Shown: positions 53,151 to 62,027 of the stretch, in pieces
How the letters are laid out: the number at the start of each line of letters is the position of its first letter
How positions within the stretch are numbered: position 1 is the stretch's first letter
Assembly (NCBI RefSeq): GCF_004297265.1
Contig: NZ_SCUT01000028.1
Span: 114,969 to 178,968, forward strand
Direction: 5' to 3'
Origin: Reyranella sp.
GTDB taxonomy: Bacteria > Pseudomonadota > Alphaproteobacteria > Reyranellales > Reyranellaceae
Length of the DNA: 64,000 nt
Made by a program: the position numbers and the translations under genes
The notes under the pieces: generated by a model
Told to the model about the DNA's origin: nothing
What the model saw: the letters and a program-made list of their open reading frames with translations, nothing else
The model's database searches: none

Positions 53151-54519
53151 CGAAGTGACGGCGGACGATTGCCGCGAGCACGAGCGCGGGCAAGCCGAGC
53201 AGCGCCGTGTAGATGAAGAAGATCGCGTAGCCGCCGAACTTGTGCGTGGCGGAGAATTCTTCCTGCAGCCTGTCGACGACCCATCCCGAGGAGCCGCCGA
53301 GCAGCTTGCCGGGGAGGGTCATGATCGAGGTGAAGAGTGCGTACTGCGTCGCCGTATAGGCCGTGTTGGTCAGGCCCGACAGGAAGGCGATGAAGATCGA
53401 GCCCGACATGCCGCCCACCAGGTTGTCGACGCTGATGGCGACGGTGAGGATCAGCAGGTCGGGCTGGCCGACCCAGGCGAGCCACGAGAATGTGAGATTG
53501 CTGGCCGCGATCAGGAATACCGCCGGCATCAGTAGCCGCGCCGCGCCGATGCGGAAGACCAGCGCGCCACCCAGCAGCGCGCCCAGGATCGTCATGACGA
53601 ACCCGTAGATCTTGGAGACGTCGGCGATCTGGTCCTTGCTGAAACCCATGTCGATGTAGAACGGGTTGGCCATGACGCCCATGGCGATGTCCGACAGCCT
53701 GAACAGGCCGATGAACAGCAGCAGCAGGACGGCCATCCAGCGAAAACGCGCGAAGAAATCGACGAACGGGCAGACGATCGCGCCATAGACGAAGATCAGC
53801 GCCTGCCGGGCCCAGCCGGGCATGGTCCCGAGACCCGCGGCGAAGGCGGCCACCTTGCCTTCGAGTTCGGTCGTGCCGGCAGTGGCGCGCCGCTCCGGTT
53901 CCGAGATCAGGAGCGTCGTCAGGATGCCGACGAGGCCGAGCGCCGCCATGGACTGGTAGGCGGCCCTCCAGGAGACGAACTGCGCCACGTAGAGGGCGCC
54001 CGCGCCGGCGGCGAGGACGGCGATGCGATAGCCGAGCTGGTAGGTCGCGGCCGTCGCCCCCTGCAGGCTCGCATCTGTCGCCTCGATGCGGCAGGCGTCG
54101 AGGGCGATGTCCTGGGTGGCCGAGGAGAAGGCGACGACCAGTGCGAAAACGACCATCCACCAGAGGTCGGTGCGCGGGTCGCAGAACGCCATGGCGAGCA
54201 GGCCGCCCGCGATCCCGCACTGGGCCAGCAGCATCCAGGAACGCCGGCGGCCCAGCCAGCGTGTCAGCAACGGCAGCGGCACGCGATCGACGACCGGCGA
54301 CCAGACGAACTTGAAGGAGTAGGTGATGCCGATCCAGCTGATGAAGCCGATGGCGGTGCGGCTGATGCCGTACTCGCGCAGCCACGCCGACAGGGTCGAG
54401 AAGACCAGCAGGAAAGGCAGGCCGGCCGAGAAGCCGAGGAACAGGAACTGGACGACGCGCGGATGACGGTAGGTCGCAAGCGACTCCCGCCATCCTTTCG
54501 CCGGGGCGTCAGCGCTCAA
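53128..54519 (-). CDS. MFS transporter, AmpG-like
   Basis: 463 residues, 12 TM helices. AmpG-type blocks are LFLGFSAGLPFLLVFSTLSAW (key core GFSAGLPFLL near residue 24), FSSATQDIALDACRIE and ISVDNLVGGMSGSIFIAFLS, reduced to DNLVGGMSG. AmpG imports anhydro-muropeptides for cell-wall recycling. The start is TTG 54519, overlapping the kinase stop as TTGA; there is no ATG or GTG nearby in the frame. The C-terminus reads into the phoB terminator. No ampD or other recycling gene is adjacent, so the substrate is not certain. Confidence 0.82.
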   Translation of the reverse strand: MSADAPAKGWRESLATYRHPRVVQFLFLGFSAGLPFLLVFSTLSAWLREYGISRTAIGFISWIGITYSFKFVWSPVVDRVPLPLLTRWLGRRRSWMLLAQCGIAGGLLAMAFCDPRTDLWWMVVFALVVAFSSATQDIALDACRIEATDASLQGATAATYQLGYRIAVLAAGAGALYVAQFVSWRAAYQSMAALGLVGILTTLLISEPERRATAGTTELEGKVAAFAAGLGTMPGWARQALIFVYGAIVCPFVDFFARFRWMAVLLLLFIGLFRLSDIAMGVMANPFYIDMGFSKDQIADVSKIYGFVMTILGALLGGALVFRIGAARLLMPAVFLIAASNLTFSWLAWVGQPDLLILTVAISVDNLVGGMSGSIFIAFLSGLTNTAYTATQYALFTSIMTLPGKLLGGSSGWVVDRLQEEFSATHKFGGYAIFFIYTALLGLPALVLAAIVRRHFEKETPPS

Positions 54520-55493
54520 ATCAGGCCCTTCAGCGCCTGTTCCGGACGAGCGCCCACATGGGAGATCACCTCGGCCGCGGCGATGCCGCCCAGCCGTGCG
54601 CACTCGGCCAGCGGCTTGCCGTGGGTGAAGCCGAACAGGAAGCCCGCGGCATAGAGATCGCCGGCACCGGTCGTGTCCACGACCTTCGAGACCGGCGCCG
54701 CCGGGACCTCGTAGGTCTCGCTGCCCTTGACCACGACCGAGCCCTTCTCGCTGCGCGTGAGGGCGGCGATCTTGGCTTCCTTGCGCACTTCGGCCAGCGC
54801 CTGCTCGAAGGTCTCGACCTCGTAGAGCGCTTTGATCTCGGCCTCGTTGGCGAACAGGATGTCGACCTTGTTGCGGACCAGATCGCGGAACTCCTCGCGA
54901 TAGCGATGGACGCAGAAGGAATCCGAGAGCGTGATCGAGACCTTGCGGCCGGCGGCACGGGCGGCGTCGAAGGCCTTGAGCACCGCCTGCTTGGCGGCCG
55001 GCGCATCCCAGAGATAGCCCTCGACATAGGTGACCTGGGCCGAGGCGACGAGCTTGGCATCGATATCGGCCGGCCCAAGACCCGTGCACGCGCCGAGATA
55101 GGTGTTCATGGTCCGCTGGGCGTCGGGCGTCACCAGGATCAGGCAGCGCGCCGTCGCCGGGCCCTCCGTCGCGGCCTGCGTCGCGAAGGACACGCCGGTC
55201 GCCTTGAGGTCGTGGCCGAACACCTTGCCGAGCTGGTCGTCGCGCACCTTGCCGATATAGGCGCCTTTGCCGCCGAACGAGGCGATGCCGGCCATCGTGT
55301 TGCCGCAGGAGCCGCCGGACACCTCGATGCCGGGTCCCATGCCGTCGTAGAGCTGCTCGGCGCGCGCCTCGTCGATCAGCATCATGCTGCCCTTCACCAG
55401 GCCGTGCTGGCTGAGGAAGGCTTCGTCGGAGCGGGCGATGACGTCGACGATGGCGTTGCCGATTCCCAGCACGTCGAAGGGGGCGGATGTCAT
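54516..55493 (-). CDS. PfkB-family carbohydrate kinase, adenosine-kinase-like
   Basis: 325 residues. PfkB signature 1 is in GGSCGNTMAGIASFGGKGAYIG and signature 2 is KVVDTTGAGDLYAAGFLFGF (catalytic Asp and anion-hole GAGD). The N-terminal GIGNAIVDVIARSDEAFL and GLVKGSMMLID resemble adenosine/inosine kinases of alphaproteobacteria. It phosphorylates a nucleoside or sugar; adenosine is the likeliest substrate. Translationally coupled to the transporter gene. Confidence 0.87.
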   Translation of the reverse strand: MTSAPFDVLGIGNAIVDVIARSDEAFLSQHGLVKGSMMLIDEARAEQLYDGMGPGIEVSGGSCGNTMAGIASFGGKGAYIGKVRDDQLGKVFGHDLKATGVSFATQAATEGPATARCLILVTPDAQRTMNTYLGACTGLGPADIDAKLVASAQVTYVEGYLWDAPAAKQAVLKAFDAARAAGRKVSITLSDSFCVHRYREEFRDLVRNKVDILFANEAEIKALYEVETFEQALAEVRKEAKIAALTRSEKGSVVVKGSETYEVPAAPVSKVVDTTGAGDLYAAGFLFGFTHGKPLAECARLGGIAAAEVISHVGARPEQALKGLI

Positions 55494-55509
55494 GAAGTCT
55501 CCCACAGGA

Positions 55510-55899
55510 TCACAGTGATACCAGGTGCATGCCCGGCTTGGTCTCTTCCAGCAAGGTCACGATGCCGGCGACCGTGAACGGGACGTCGGCCCGCAGGCTC
55601 GCGCGATCGATGTCGAGCGACCGCAGGCCCATTTCGCACACGATCATGCGCGCGCCAAGCTCGATGCAGGCCTGCAGCAGCGTCTCGAAGTCGCCGACGC
55701 CGCGCTGTCGATTGAGGGCGTCGCGCTCCCAGTCGCGCAGCGCGGGCGGAGAGCCCTGCAGGGCGCGGATGCCACCCATGGTGAAGAACAGGACGGCCGG
55801 CTTGTTGACGGCCAGCGCGGCCGCCGCCAGCGCCAGGCCGTAATGGACGCTCTCATAGTCGTCGGAGCGCAGGATGACCGAGACGCCGCCCTCGCTCAT
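55510..55899 (-). CDS. DsrE/DsrF-like family protein
   Basis: 129 residues in the DsrE fold: SVILRSDDYESVHYGLALAA, KPAVLFFTMGGIRAL and a Cys in ARMIVCEMGLRS, where sulfur-relay members carry the persulfide Cys. ATGA overlap with the upstream moeB-like gene suggests joint action in sulfur transfer. A cytosolic peroxiredoxin-like role is also possible. Confidence 0.82.
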   Translation of the reverse strand: MSEGGVSVILRSDDYESVHYGLALAAAALAVNKPAVLFFTMGGIRALQGSPPALRDWERDALNRQRGVGDFETLLQACIELGARMIVCEMGLRSLDIDRASLRADVPFTVAGIVTLLEETKPGMHLVSL

Positions 55900-56684
55900 G
55901 CAAGCGGCCCCGACGCGTCGCCGCAGGTCGGGCAGCCGGCCCGCTTGGTCACCGCCAGCGTCTCGAAGGAGGCATTGAGCGCGTCGTACATCAGGAGCGA
56001 TCCCGAAAGCGAGCGGCCGACGCCCAGGATCTCCTTCACCACCTCGGTGGCCTGCAGGGTCCCGAGGGTGCCGGCCAGCGCGCCCAGCACGCCGGCCTGG
56101 GCGCAACTCGGCACGGCGTCTTCGGACGGCGCCTCGGGGAAGAGGCAGCGCAGGCAGGGATGGCCTGCGCCCTGCCACGCCTTGTAGGTCGAGATCTGGC
56201 CGTCGAAGCGCAGGATCGCCGCCGAGACCAGCGTCTTGCGCAGCCCGTAGCAGACGTCGTTCAGCAGATAGCGCGTGGCGAAGTTGTCGCTGCCGTCGGC
56301 AACGATGTCGTAGCCCGACACGATGCGTTCGGCATTGTCCGCCGTGAGGCGCTCGTCATGGGGCCGCACACGCACTTCCGGATTGATCTCTTCCAGCGCG
56401 CGCCGTGCGCTTTCGACCTTGGAAACACCCACGTCGGATGTACGGTGAATCACCTGGCGCTGCAGGTTCGAGAGGTCGACCCTGTCATGGTCGATCACCC
56501 CCAAGGTGCCGATCCCGGCGGCGGCGAGATACTGCAGGAGAGGTGCGCCGAGGCCGCCGGCGCCGACGACCAGGACTTTCGCTGCAATCAGCTTCGATTG
56601 GCCGATGCCGCCGATCTCCGCCAGCACGATATGTCGCGCGTAACGGCGGATCTGCGTTTCCGACAGGGCAGGCAGCGATGTCAT
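55896..56684 (-). CDS. MoeB/ThiF-type sulfur-carrier adenylyltransferase
   Basis: 262 residues. GAGGLGAPLLQYLAAAG is the nucleotide loop. GVIDHDRVDLSNLQRQVIH (Asp, Arg and Gln of the active site) and DGSDNFATRYLLND follow. The zinc CxxC pairs are CLRC and CPTC. It adenylates a MoaD/ThiS-type carrier C-terminus for molybdopterin or thiamin synthesis; no carrier gene is adjacent. First gene of the operon with the DsrE-like, kinase and AmpG-like genes. Confidence 0.88.
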   Translation of the reverse strand: MTSLPALSETQIRRYARHIVLAEIGGIGQSKLIAAKVLVVGAGGLGAPLLQYLAAAGIGTLGVIDHDRVDLSNLQRQVIHRTSDVGVSKVESARRALEEINPEVRVRPHDERLTADNAERIVSGYDIVADGSDNFATRYLLNDVCYGLRKTLVSAAILRFDGQISTYKAWQGAGHPCLRCLFPEAPSEDAVPSCAQAGVLGALAGTLGTLQATEVVKEILGVGRSLSGSLLMYDALNASFETLAVTKRAGCPTCGDASGPLA

Positions 56685-56737
56685 GGTCCGCTTATAGCAT
56701 GGCGGCACGCCATGGATGCCTGTAGAGCCACCGCGCA

Positions 56738-57943
56738 ATGAACACCACGACTCGTCCGACGCTGACACCGCTCCTCCTCGCGGTGCTGGCGCTGTTGTCG
56801 GCCTTCACCCCGCTTTCGATCGACATGTACCTGCCGGCCCTGCCGGTGATCGCGGTCGACCTCCAATCCTCGGCCGGCGACGTCCAGCTCACGCTGTCGG
56901 CCTTCATGATCGCCTTCGGCGTGGGGCAGGTCTTCTATGGCCCCGCCGGCGACCGGTTCGGCCGCCGCCCGGTCATCCTGATCGGCCTGGTGGTCTACGT
57001 GCTGGCCAGTATCGGCTGTGCGTTTGCGGCGGCGGCCGGCCAGCTCATCGGGCTGCGTTTCCTGCAGGGCCTCGCCGCCTGCGGCGGCGTCGTGCTGGCG
57101 CGCACGATGGTACGCGACCTCGCCGAAAAGGATCACGCCGCGCGCGCCATGTCGCTCATGATGGCCTGCACCTCCATCGCGCCGATGCTGGCGCCCGTGA
57201 TCGGTGGCCAGGTGATGTGGTTTGCCGGCTGGCGCGCCATCTTCTGGGTGTTGGCGTTGGCCGGTGTGGTCGCCTTCCTCGTCGCGTGGTTCCAGCTGCC
57301 CGAGACGTTGAAGCCGGAGTATCGCCAGCCGCTGGTCTTCACCCAGATCCTGAAGCGGTTCGGCGAGCTGCTCACCACGCGCACCTTCATGGGCTACGCC
57401 CTGACCTCGTCCTTCATGTTCGCCGCCCTGTTCTCGTACATCTCGGGATCGCCGTTCGTCTTCATCGAGCGCTACGGGATCTCGCCCCGCTTCTACGGCG
57501 TGGTGTTCGGCGGCATGGTGATCTTCATGACCATCGGCAGCCTGTTGAATGCGCGGTTCGTGCGCCTCCTGGGAGCCGGGCGCATCCTGCGCGTCGCGGT
57601 GATCGTTCCGGCCGTGTCCGGCACGGCGGCGATGGTCATGGGCTGGATCGAGGCACGCTACGGCACGATCGGCCTGTGGCCGTTCCTGGTCTGCCTGGTC
57701 TTCCAGATCGCGACGCTGAGCCTGATCGCGCCCAATTCGACGGCGATGGCCATGCAGCGCTACCCGCACATGGCGGGCACGGCGTCGTCGCTGATGGGCG
57801 TCATGACGTTCGGGGCCGGCGCGATCTTCGGCGCCATCGTCGGGCAGACCTTCGACGGCACCATCGCGCCGATGACGACCGCGATGGGCATTGCCGGCAT
57901 CCTCTGCCTGATCTCGCACCGCGTGCTGGTGCGGCGGGGGTAG
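56738..57943 (+). CDS. MFS drug exporter, Bcr/CflA type
   Basis: 401 residues, 12 TM helices. The Bcr/CflA start is FTPLSIDMYLPALPVIAVDL. MFS motif A is GPAGDRFGRRPVILIGL and motif C-like segments are SIAPMLAPVIGGQVM. The final LIAPNSTAMAMQRYPHMAGTASSLMG is shared by the subfamily, key part HMAGTASSLMG. Likely exports drugs or metabolites. Divergent from moeB-like gene across 53 bases. Confidence 0.9.
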   Translation: MNTTTRPTLTPLLLAVLALLSAFTPLSIDMYLPALPVIAVDLQSSAGDVQLTLSAFMIAFGVGQVFYGPAGDRFGRRPVILIGLVVYVLASIGCAFAAAAGQLIGLRFLQGLAACGGVVLARTMVRDLAEKDHAARAMSLMMACTSIAPMLAPVIGGQVMWFAGWRAIFWVLALAGVVAFLVAWFQLPETLKPEYRQPLVFTQILKRFGELLTTRTFMGYALTSSFMFAALFSYISGSPFVFIERYGISPRFYGVVFGGMVIFMTIGSLLNARFVRLLGAGRILRVAVIVPAVSGTAAMVMGWIEARYGTIGLWPFLVCLVFQIATLSLIAPNSTAMAMQRYPHMAGTASSLMGVMTFGAGAIFGAIVGQTFDGTIAPMTTAMGIAGILCLISHRVLVRRG

Positions 57944-57953
57944 GATTCCTTTC

Positions 57954-58059
57954 TTCCCCCGTCAGCGGGGGAAGTGCCCTCGTCTCACGAGGGCGATGGG
58001 GTCATGCATGACCCCTCCGGCGACGTAAGACGTCGCCACCTCCCATTTGAATGGGGAGG
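57954..58059. repeat. Array of five consecutive hairpins
   Basis: Within 106 bases between convergent genes lie five inverted repeats with 8-base stems: TTCCCCCG (57954), GCCCTCGT (57976), GGGGTCAT (57998), GGCGACGT (58019) and CCTCCCAT (58039, one bulged base). Loops are 2-4 bases. No two stems share sequence, so this is not a simple tandem repeat. It resembles composite intergenic repeats of alphaproteobacteria and probably ends transcription from both sides. Confidence 0.7.
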
Positions 58060-58064
58060 AGAGT

Positions 58065-59108
58065 TCAGCGCCGCAGATCGACCGTCAGCAGATCGCCGCG
58101 GTCGTTGCCGACGGCCAGCTTGAATCCATCCGGGGACCAGGCGAGGCAGGTGATCGCCGCGCCGTCGGCCATCTTCAGCACGACCGAGCGCCTGGTCCGG
58201 ATGTCGCCGAGCTGCAGCTCGCCCGAATCGTAGCCGCCGGCCACGAACCCTTCGACCGGATGGGCGGCGACCACGGTCATGAGGCCGGCGCCCTCGTCGC
58301 CGAACTGCAGCGGCGGCTTGCCTTCGGGGCCCTTGCCGGAGAACGGCCAAGCGGTGAAGACCGGCTGCGAGGATGTGTAGAGGAAGCGCGCGTCGGCGGT
58401 CCAGGACAGCGACTTCACCTTGGCGGGGTAGCCCTGCATGCGCATGTCGGTGGCCTGTGCCACGCGCCAGACATGGATGTCGTTCTCCTGCGTGCCGGTG
58501 GCGATGAACTTGCCGTCGGTGCTCCAGCGCAGCGCCACGTGACTGCCCTGCCAGGCGAAGCGGCGCGGCGGCAGGGCGACGTCCTTGCTCAGGCTCCACA
58601 CGGTGATGCCACCGTAATGCGCGCAGGCGACGCGGCTGCCGTCCTTGCTGAAATCGAGGCCAGCCACCGTGCTCGGATGCGGGCCGAACTCGCGGACCTC
58701 GCCGTCGCGGAACAGGAACATGGCCTTGCCGGCCGACGCGGCGACCGCGCCCGTCTTGTGGGCGACGAGATGCTCGATCCACTTGCCCTTCTGCGCCAGC
58801 AGCTCGGTTGCCGTGCCGTCGGCGGCGATGCGCAGGACGCGGCCGTCGTCGCCGCCGCTCACGAAGCCATCGCTTGTTGGATCGCCGACCAGCGACAGCA
58901 CGACGCCTTTGTGCAGCGGAGCCGCCGCCTCGGGTGGCGGTGTCTTGATGTCAGCGGGCAGGAGGCGGACCTGGCCGTCACCCAGCGCGAAGGCCACGGT
59001 CGTGCCGTCGCGGTTGAAGGCGCAGGCGGCGACGGGCGCGTCGGTCGCGAGGGAGCGGGCCGGCGGCAGGGTCTGCTGCCAGGCCGGATTGGCGAGATCG
59101 ATCTTCAC
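58065..59108 (-). CDS. WD40 repeat protein
   Basis: 347 residues with about seven WD40-like blades (for example VAACAFNRDGTTVAFALGDG, VALRWSTDGKFIATGTQEND, ITCLAWSPDGFKLAVGNDRG). No signal peptide, so a cytosolic beta-propeller. It starts four bases after the cobW-like gene's stop; this pairing recurs in alphaproteobacteria and suggests a scaffold or partner for the metallochaperone GTPase. Confidence 0.87.
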   Translation of the reverse strand: MKIDLANPAWQQTLPPARSLATDAPVAACAFNRDGTTVAFALGDGQVRLLPADIKTPPPEAAAPLHKGVVLSLVGDPTSDGFVSGGDDGRVLRIAADGTATELLAQKGKWIEHLVAHKTGAVAASAGKAMFLFRDGEVREFGPHPSTVAGLDFSKDGSRVACAHYGGITVWSLSKDVALPPRRFAWQGSHVALRWSTDGKFIATGTQENDIHVWRVAQATDMRMQGYPAKVKSLSWTADARFLYTSSQPVFTAWPFSGKGPEGKPPLQFGDEGAGLMTVVAAHPVEGFVAGGYDSGELQLGDIRTRRSVVLKMADGAAITCLAWSPDGFKLAVGNDRGDLLTVDLRR

Positions 59109-59112
59109 AGGA

Positions 59113-60090
59113 TTACTTCAGGCACTCTTCGAAGCCGCGTTGAAGATTGTCGCCGTCGAGGTTGCGGCCGATGAAGACCAGCTTGCTCGACCGCGTCTCG
59201 CCCTCCTTCCACGGCGTGCCCCAGGCGCTGTCCATCATCATATGGACGCCCTGGTAGACGTAGCGGCGCGGCGCGCCGTCGATGGCGAGGATGCCCTTGC
59301 TGCGGAAGATGTCGCCGCCCTTGATCTGCAGCAGCGCGCCCATCCACTTCTGGAACCGGTCGGGATCGACCGGCCGGTCGGCGGTGATCGACAGACTGCG
59401 GACCTCATCCTCGTGATGATGGTCGTGGCCGCTGTGCAGGAAGTCGGGCTCGAACTCGAGGATGCGGCCGAGATCGAACGCGCCCTTGTCGAGGATGGCG
59501 TCGAGTTCGACCTGGCTCTTCTGCGTGTGGAAGATGCGGGCGTAGCGGTTGATGCCGCGGATCCTGTCCTCGACCTTCCTGAGCTCTTCCGCGCTCACCA
59601 GGTCCGTCTTGTTGAGCAGGATCACGTCGGCGAAAGCCACCTGCTGCTCGGCCTCGCTGCCCTGTTCGAGCTGGCCGAAGAAGTGCTTGGCGTCGATCAC
59701 GGTGACGATGGCGTCGAGCCGCGTCCTGGCCTTCACGTCGTCGTCGGTGAAGAAGGTCTGCGCGACGGGGCCGGGATCGGCGAGGCCGGTCGTCTCGACC
59801 AGGATGCCGTCGAACTTGTCCTTACGCTTCATCAGGCCTTCGATGATGCGGATCAGGTCGCCGCGCACGGTGCAGCAGATGCAGCCGTTGTTCATCTCGA
59901 AGACTTCCTCGTCGGCATTCACCACGAGGTCGTTGTCGACGCCCAGCTCGCCGAACTCGTTCACGATGACGGCGTATTTCTTGCCGTGCTGCTCGCTCAG
60001 GATGCGATTGAGAAGGGTGGTCTTGCCGGCGCCGAGATAGCCGGTCAGCACGGTGACGGGAACCTGTGCCGATGTCTGGGAAGTGGCCAT
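59113..60090 (-). CDS. CobW/COG0523 family GTP-dependent metallochaperone
   Basis: 325 residues from ATG 60090. Walker A TGYLGAGKTTLLN, metal motif CxCC in NNGCICCTVRGDL, VETTGLADPGPV, base motif NKTDL, His-rich linker GHDHHHED and a C-terminal CobW_C domain with WKEGETRSSKLVFIG. Cobalt-chelation genes are absent, so a zinc role (ZNG1/YeiR-like) is likelier. I see no Zur box upstream. Confidence 0.9.
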   Translation of the reverse strand: MATSQTSAQVPVTVLTGYLGAGKTTLLNRILSEQHGKKYAVIVNEFGELGVDNDLVVNADEEVFEMNNGCICCTVRGDLIRIIEGLMKRKDKFDGILVETTGLADPGPVAQTFFTDDDVKARTRLDAIVTVIDAKHFFGQLEQGSEAEQQVAFADVILLNKTDLVSAEELRKVEDRIRGINRYARIFHTQKSQVELDAILDKGAFDLGRILEFEPDFLHSGHDHHHEDEVRSLSITADRPVDPDRFQKWMGALLQIKGGDIFRSKGILAIDGAPRRYVYQGVHMMMDSAWGTPWKEGETRSSKLVFIGRNLDGDNLQRGFEECLK

Positions 60091-60163
60091 GGAAATGTCC
60101 CTGAAATTGGCCCTTGAGATAGGGTGGCGAGAGCCCGGAGTCCAGTCAGGCCGTTCAGCCGGG

Positions 60164-60655
60164 TCAATCCAACCGATAGATGATCTGGCGGGCATTCCAG
60201 GCGATCGTTTCGCCCGCTGGCCTCAGTCCAAGCTTGCGCGCGACGGTCAGCGACGCGGCGTTGTCGGGATGAATCAAAGCCGTGAGCGGCCCGATGCCGG
60301 CCTCGCCGCGCAAGTAGCCAATCATGGCCGCGCCGGCCTCGCTCGCGATCCCCTGACCCCATGCCGATGGCACGAGCCGCCAGCTGAGTTCGCTCACGTC
60401 GGGAAGATGCGAGGCTCGCACGCCGCATTGGCCGAGGAATCCGGGGCTGCCCAGCCATTCGATCACCCAGCGCCATTCGCCGGGCTTTGCACCATTGTGG
60501 ATGTTGGCCTGAACGTCGTTCCGGTGCGCGACTGGATCGAACGGGCCGGTGAAATAGCGCCGAACCTCTGGATTCGTGTCCATCGCCATGATCTCGTCGA
60601 GATCTTGAATTGTGCGCGGGCGCAACCGCAGTCGCGCCGTTTCCAACGTCTTCAC
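60164..60655 (-). CDS. GNAT-family acetyltransferase (RimJ-like)
   Basis: 163 residues. Typical start LETARLRLRPRTIQDLDEI, then ELSWRLVPSAWGQGIASEAG (acetyl-CoA loop around WGQGIASEA) and HPDNAASLTVARKLGLRP. The substrate, a protein N-terminus or small amine, is unknown. Eight bases downstream of ubiH-like gene. Confidence 0.88.
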   Translation of the reverse strand: MKTLETARLRLRPRTIQDLDEIMAMDTNPEVRRYFTGPFDPVAHRNDVQANIHNGAKPGEWRWVIEWLGSPGFLGQCGVRASHLPDVSELSWRLVPSAWGQGIASEAGAAMIGYLRGEAGIGPLTALIHPDNAASLTVARKLGLRPAGETIAWNARQIIYRLD

Positions 60656-60663
60656 GTCACGAG

Positions 60664-61938
60664 TCAGGGCCGCTCGCCCTGGAGCAGCTTGGGCAGGTCG
60701 CCGACCAGGCCCATCGCGTGGCGGACGAAGAACTTGCGCAGCGCCGGCACGCGGTTCACGGCGGCGAGCCCCATGTCACGGGCCAGCCGCAGTGGCGCGA
60801 TATCGTTCGAGAACAGGCGGTTCAGCAGGTCGGTGGCGGCGACCATGGTGAGGTTGTCCGCCCGGCGCCATTGCGCATAGCGCTCCAGCGTGTCGGGCGC
60901 GCCGACATCGAGGCCGAGCCGCTTGGCGTCGATCAGCACCTCGACCAGCGCCGCGATGTCGCGAACGCCGAGATTGTAGCCCTGGCCCGCAATGGGATGG
61001 ATGCCGTGCGCGGCATCGCCCACCAGCACCAGGCGCGTATCGACGTAGCGCTCGGCATGGACGAGGCGCAGCGGATAGGACCAGCGCGGTCCCACCGCCG
61101 CGACCGGACCGAGATGATCGCCGAAGCGCCGCGCGAACTCCGCCTGGAAGCGCGGTTCGTCGAGTTCGAGCAGGCGGCGCGCGAGGTCGGACCGTTCGGT
61201 CCACACGATCGACGAGCGATGCTCGCCCGCGGGGCCGTCCGTCATCGGCAGGATGGCGAAGGGACCGCTGGGCAGGAACTTTTCCTGGGCGACGCCGCGA
61301 TGCGGCTCGGCATGGTGGGCCACCAGGACGATCGCGATCTGGTTGTAGGACCAGTTGCGCGCGCCGATTCCCGCTTCCTCCCGCATCGAGCCGAGCCGGC
61401 CCTCGGCCGAGGCGAGCAGGCGGGCGGCGAGGCGCCGGCCGCTCTTCAGCACCAGACCTGCTCGATCCGGCCCGCGCTCGCTCTCGACCACCTCGTCGGG
61501 CGAGACGAGGTCGACCTTGGGGCAGGTGGCGAGCCGGCGCAGCAGGGCCGCGCGGAGGAACCGGTTCTCGACGATCCAGCCCATCGGCTCCGCAGTTTCA
61601 CCGTCTTCGGCGGCTTCGCGATGGTCGAAGTGGAGGAAGAGCGGGCTCGCCCGCCCGTCATGGCCGGCATCGGAGATCCGGATGTCGCGGATCGGCTCGG
61701 CTTCGGAGGCCACATCGTCCCAGACGCCGAGCGCCGCGAACAGGCGCTGGCTCGTGAAGGAGATAGCGGTGGTGCGGCCGTCGAAGCTCGGCTGGGCCAG
61801 CGTGGCGAGCGGCACGCGGTCGATGAGGGCGGTCGAAAGGCCCGCTTCGCCGGCCGCCAGGGCGAGAAGGCTGCCGTTGAGGCCCGCGCCTACGATGGCG
61901 AGGTCGAAGGGAATGCTGCCGGAAGGACGACTATCCAT
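60664..61938 (-). CDS. ubiH: UbiH/VisC-family FAD monooxygenase (ubiquinone biosynthesis)
   Basis: 424 residues. FAD motifs are LAIVGAGLNGSLLALAAGEA (GxGxxG), the ATG/DG-type middle motif LLASAEGRLGSMR, and RLVLVGDAAHGIHPIAGQGYN, with GYNLGVRDIAAL following. Such enzymes hydroxylate the ubiquinone ring. Which ring position this one serves (UbiH, UbiF, UbiL) cannot be told from sequence, so the symbol is provisional. Confidence 0.87.
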   Translation of the reverse strand: MDSRPSGSIPFDLAIVGAGLNGSLLALAAGEAGLSTALIDRVPLATLAQPSFDGRTTAISFTSQRLFAALGVWDDVASEAEPIRDIRISDAGHDGRASPLFLHFDHREAAEDGETAEPMGWIVENRFLRAALLRRLATCPKVDLVSPDEVVESERGPDRAGLVLKSGRRLAARLLASAEGRLGSMREEAGIGARNWSYNQIAIVLVAHHAEPHRGVAQEKFLPSGPFAILPMTDGPAGEHRSSIVWTERSDLARRLLELDEPRFQAEFARRFGDHLGPVAAVGPRWSYPLRLVHAERYVDTRLVLVGDAAHGIHPIAGQGYNLGVRDIAALVEVLIDAKRLGLDVGAPDTLERYAQWRRADNLTMVAATDLLNRLFSNDIAPLRLARDMGLAAVNRVPALRKFFVRHAMGLVGDLPKLLQGERP

Positions 61939-61941
61939 CGG

Positions 61942-61983
61942 CCATAGATGGCAGCCGCCCCGAAGGGCGGCAACCCTCTATGG
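61942..61983. terminator. Nested hairpin between torF-like and ubiH genes
   Basis: An inner 7-bp stem GCCGCCC/GGGCGGC closes a CGAA loop (UUCG when read leftwards), and an outer stem CCATAGA/TCTATGG encloses it. It lies downstream of the torF-like stop; there is no T-run. Confidence 0.5.
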
Positions 61984-62027
61984 TCAAAGCGACGCGGCCC
62001 AGGATGCGGCCGCGCCGGATAGCAGAC

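Noticed and set aside
54520..55089. 190-codon N-terminal extension of the AmpG-like transporter
   Set aside because: It overlaps the kinase gene in another frame; TTG 54519 gives a normal AmpG-like N-terminus just before the first helix.
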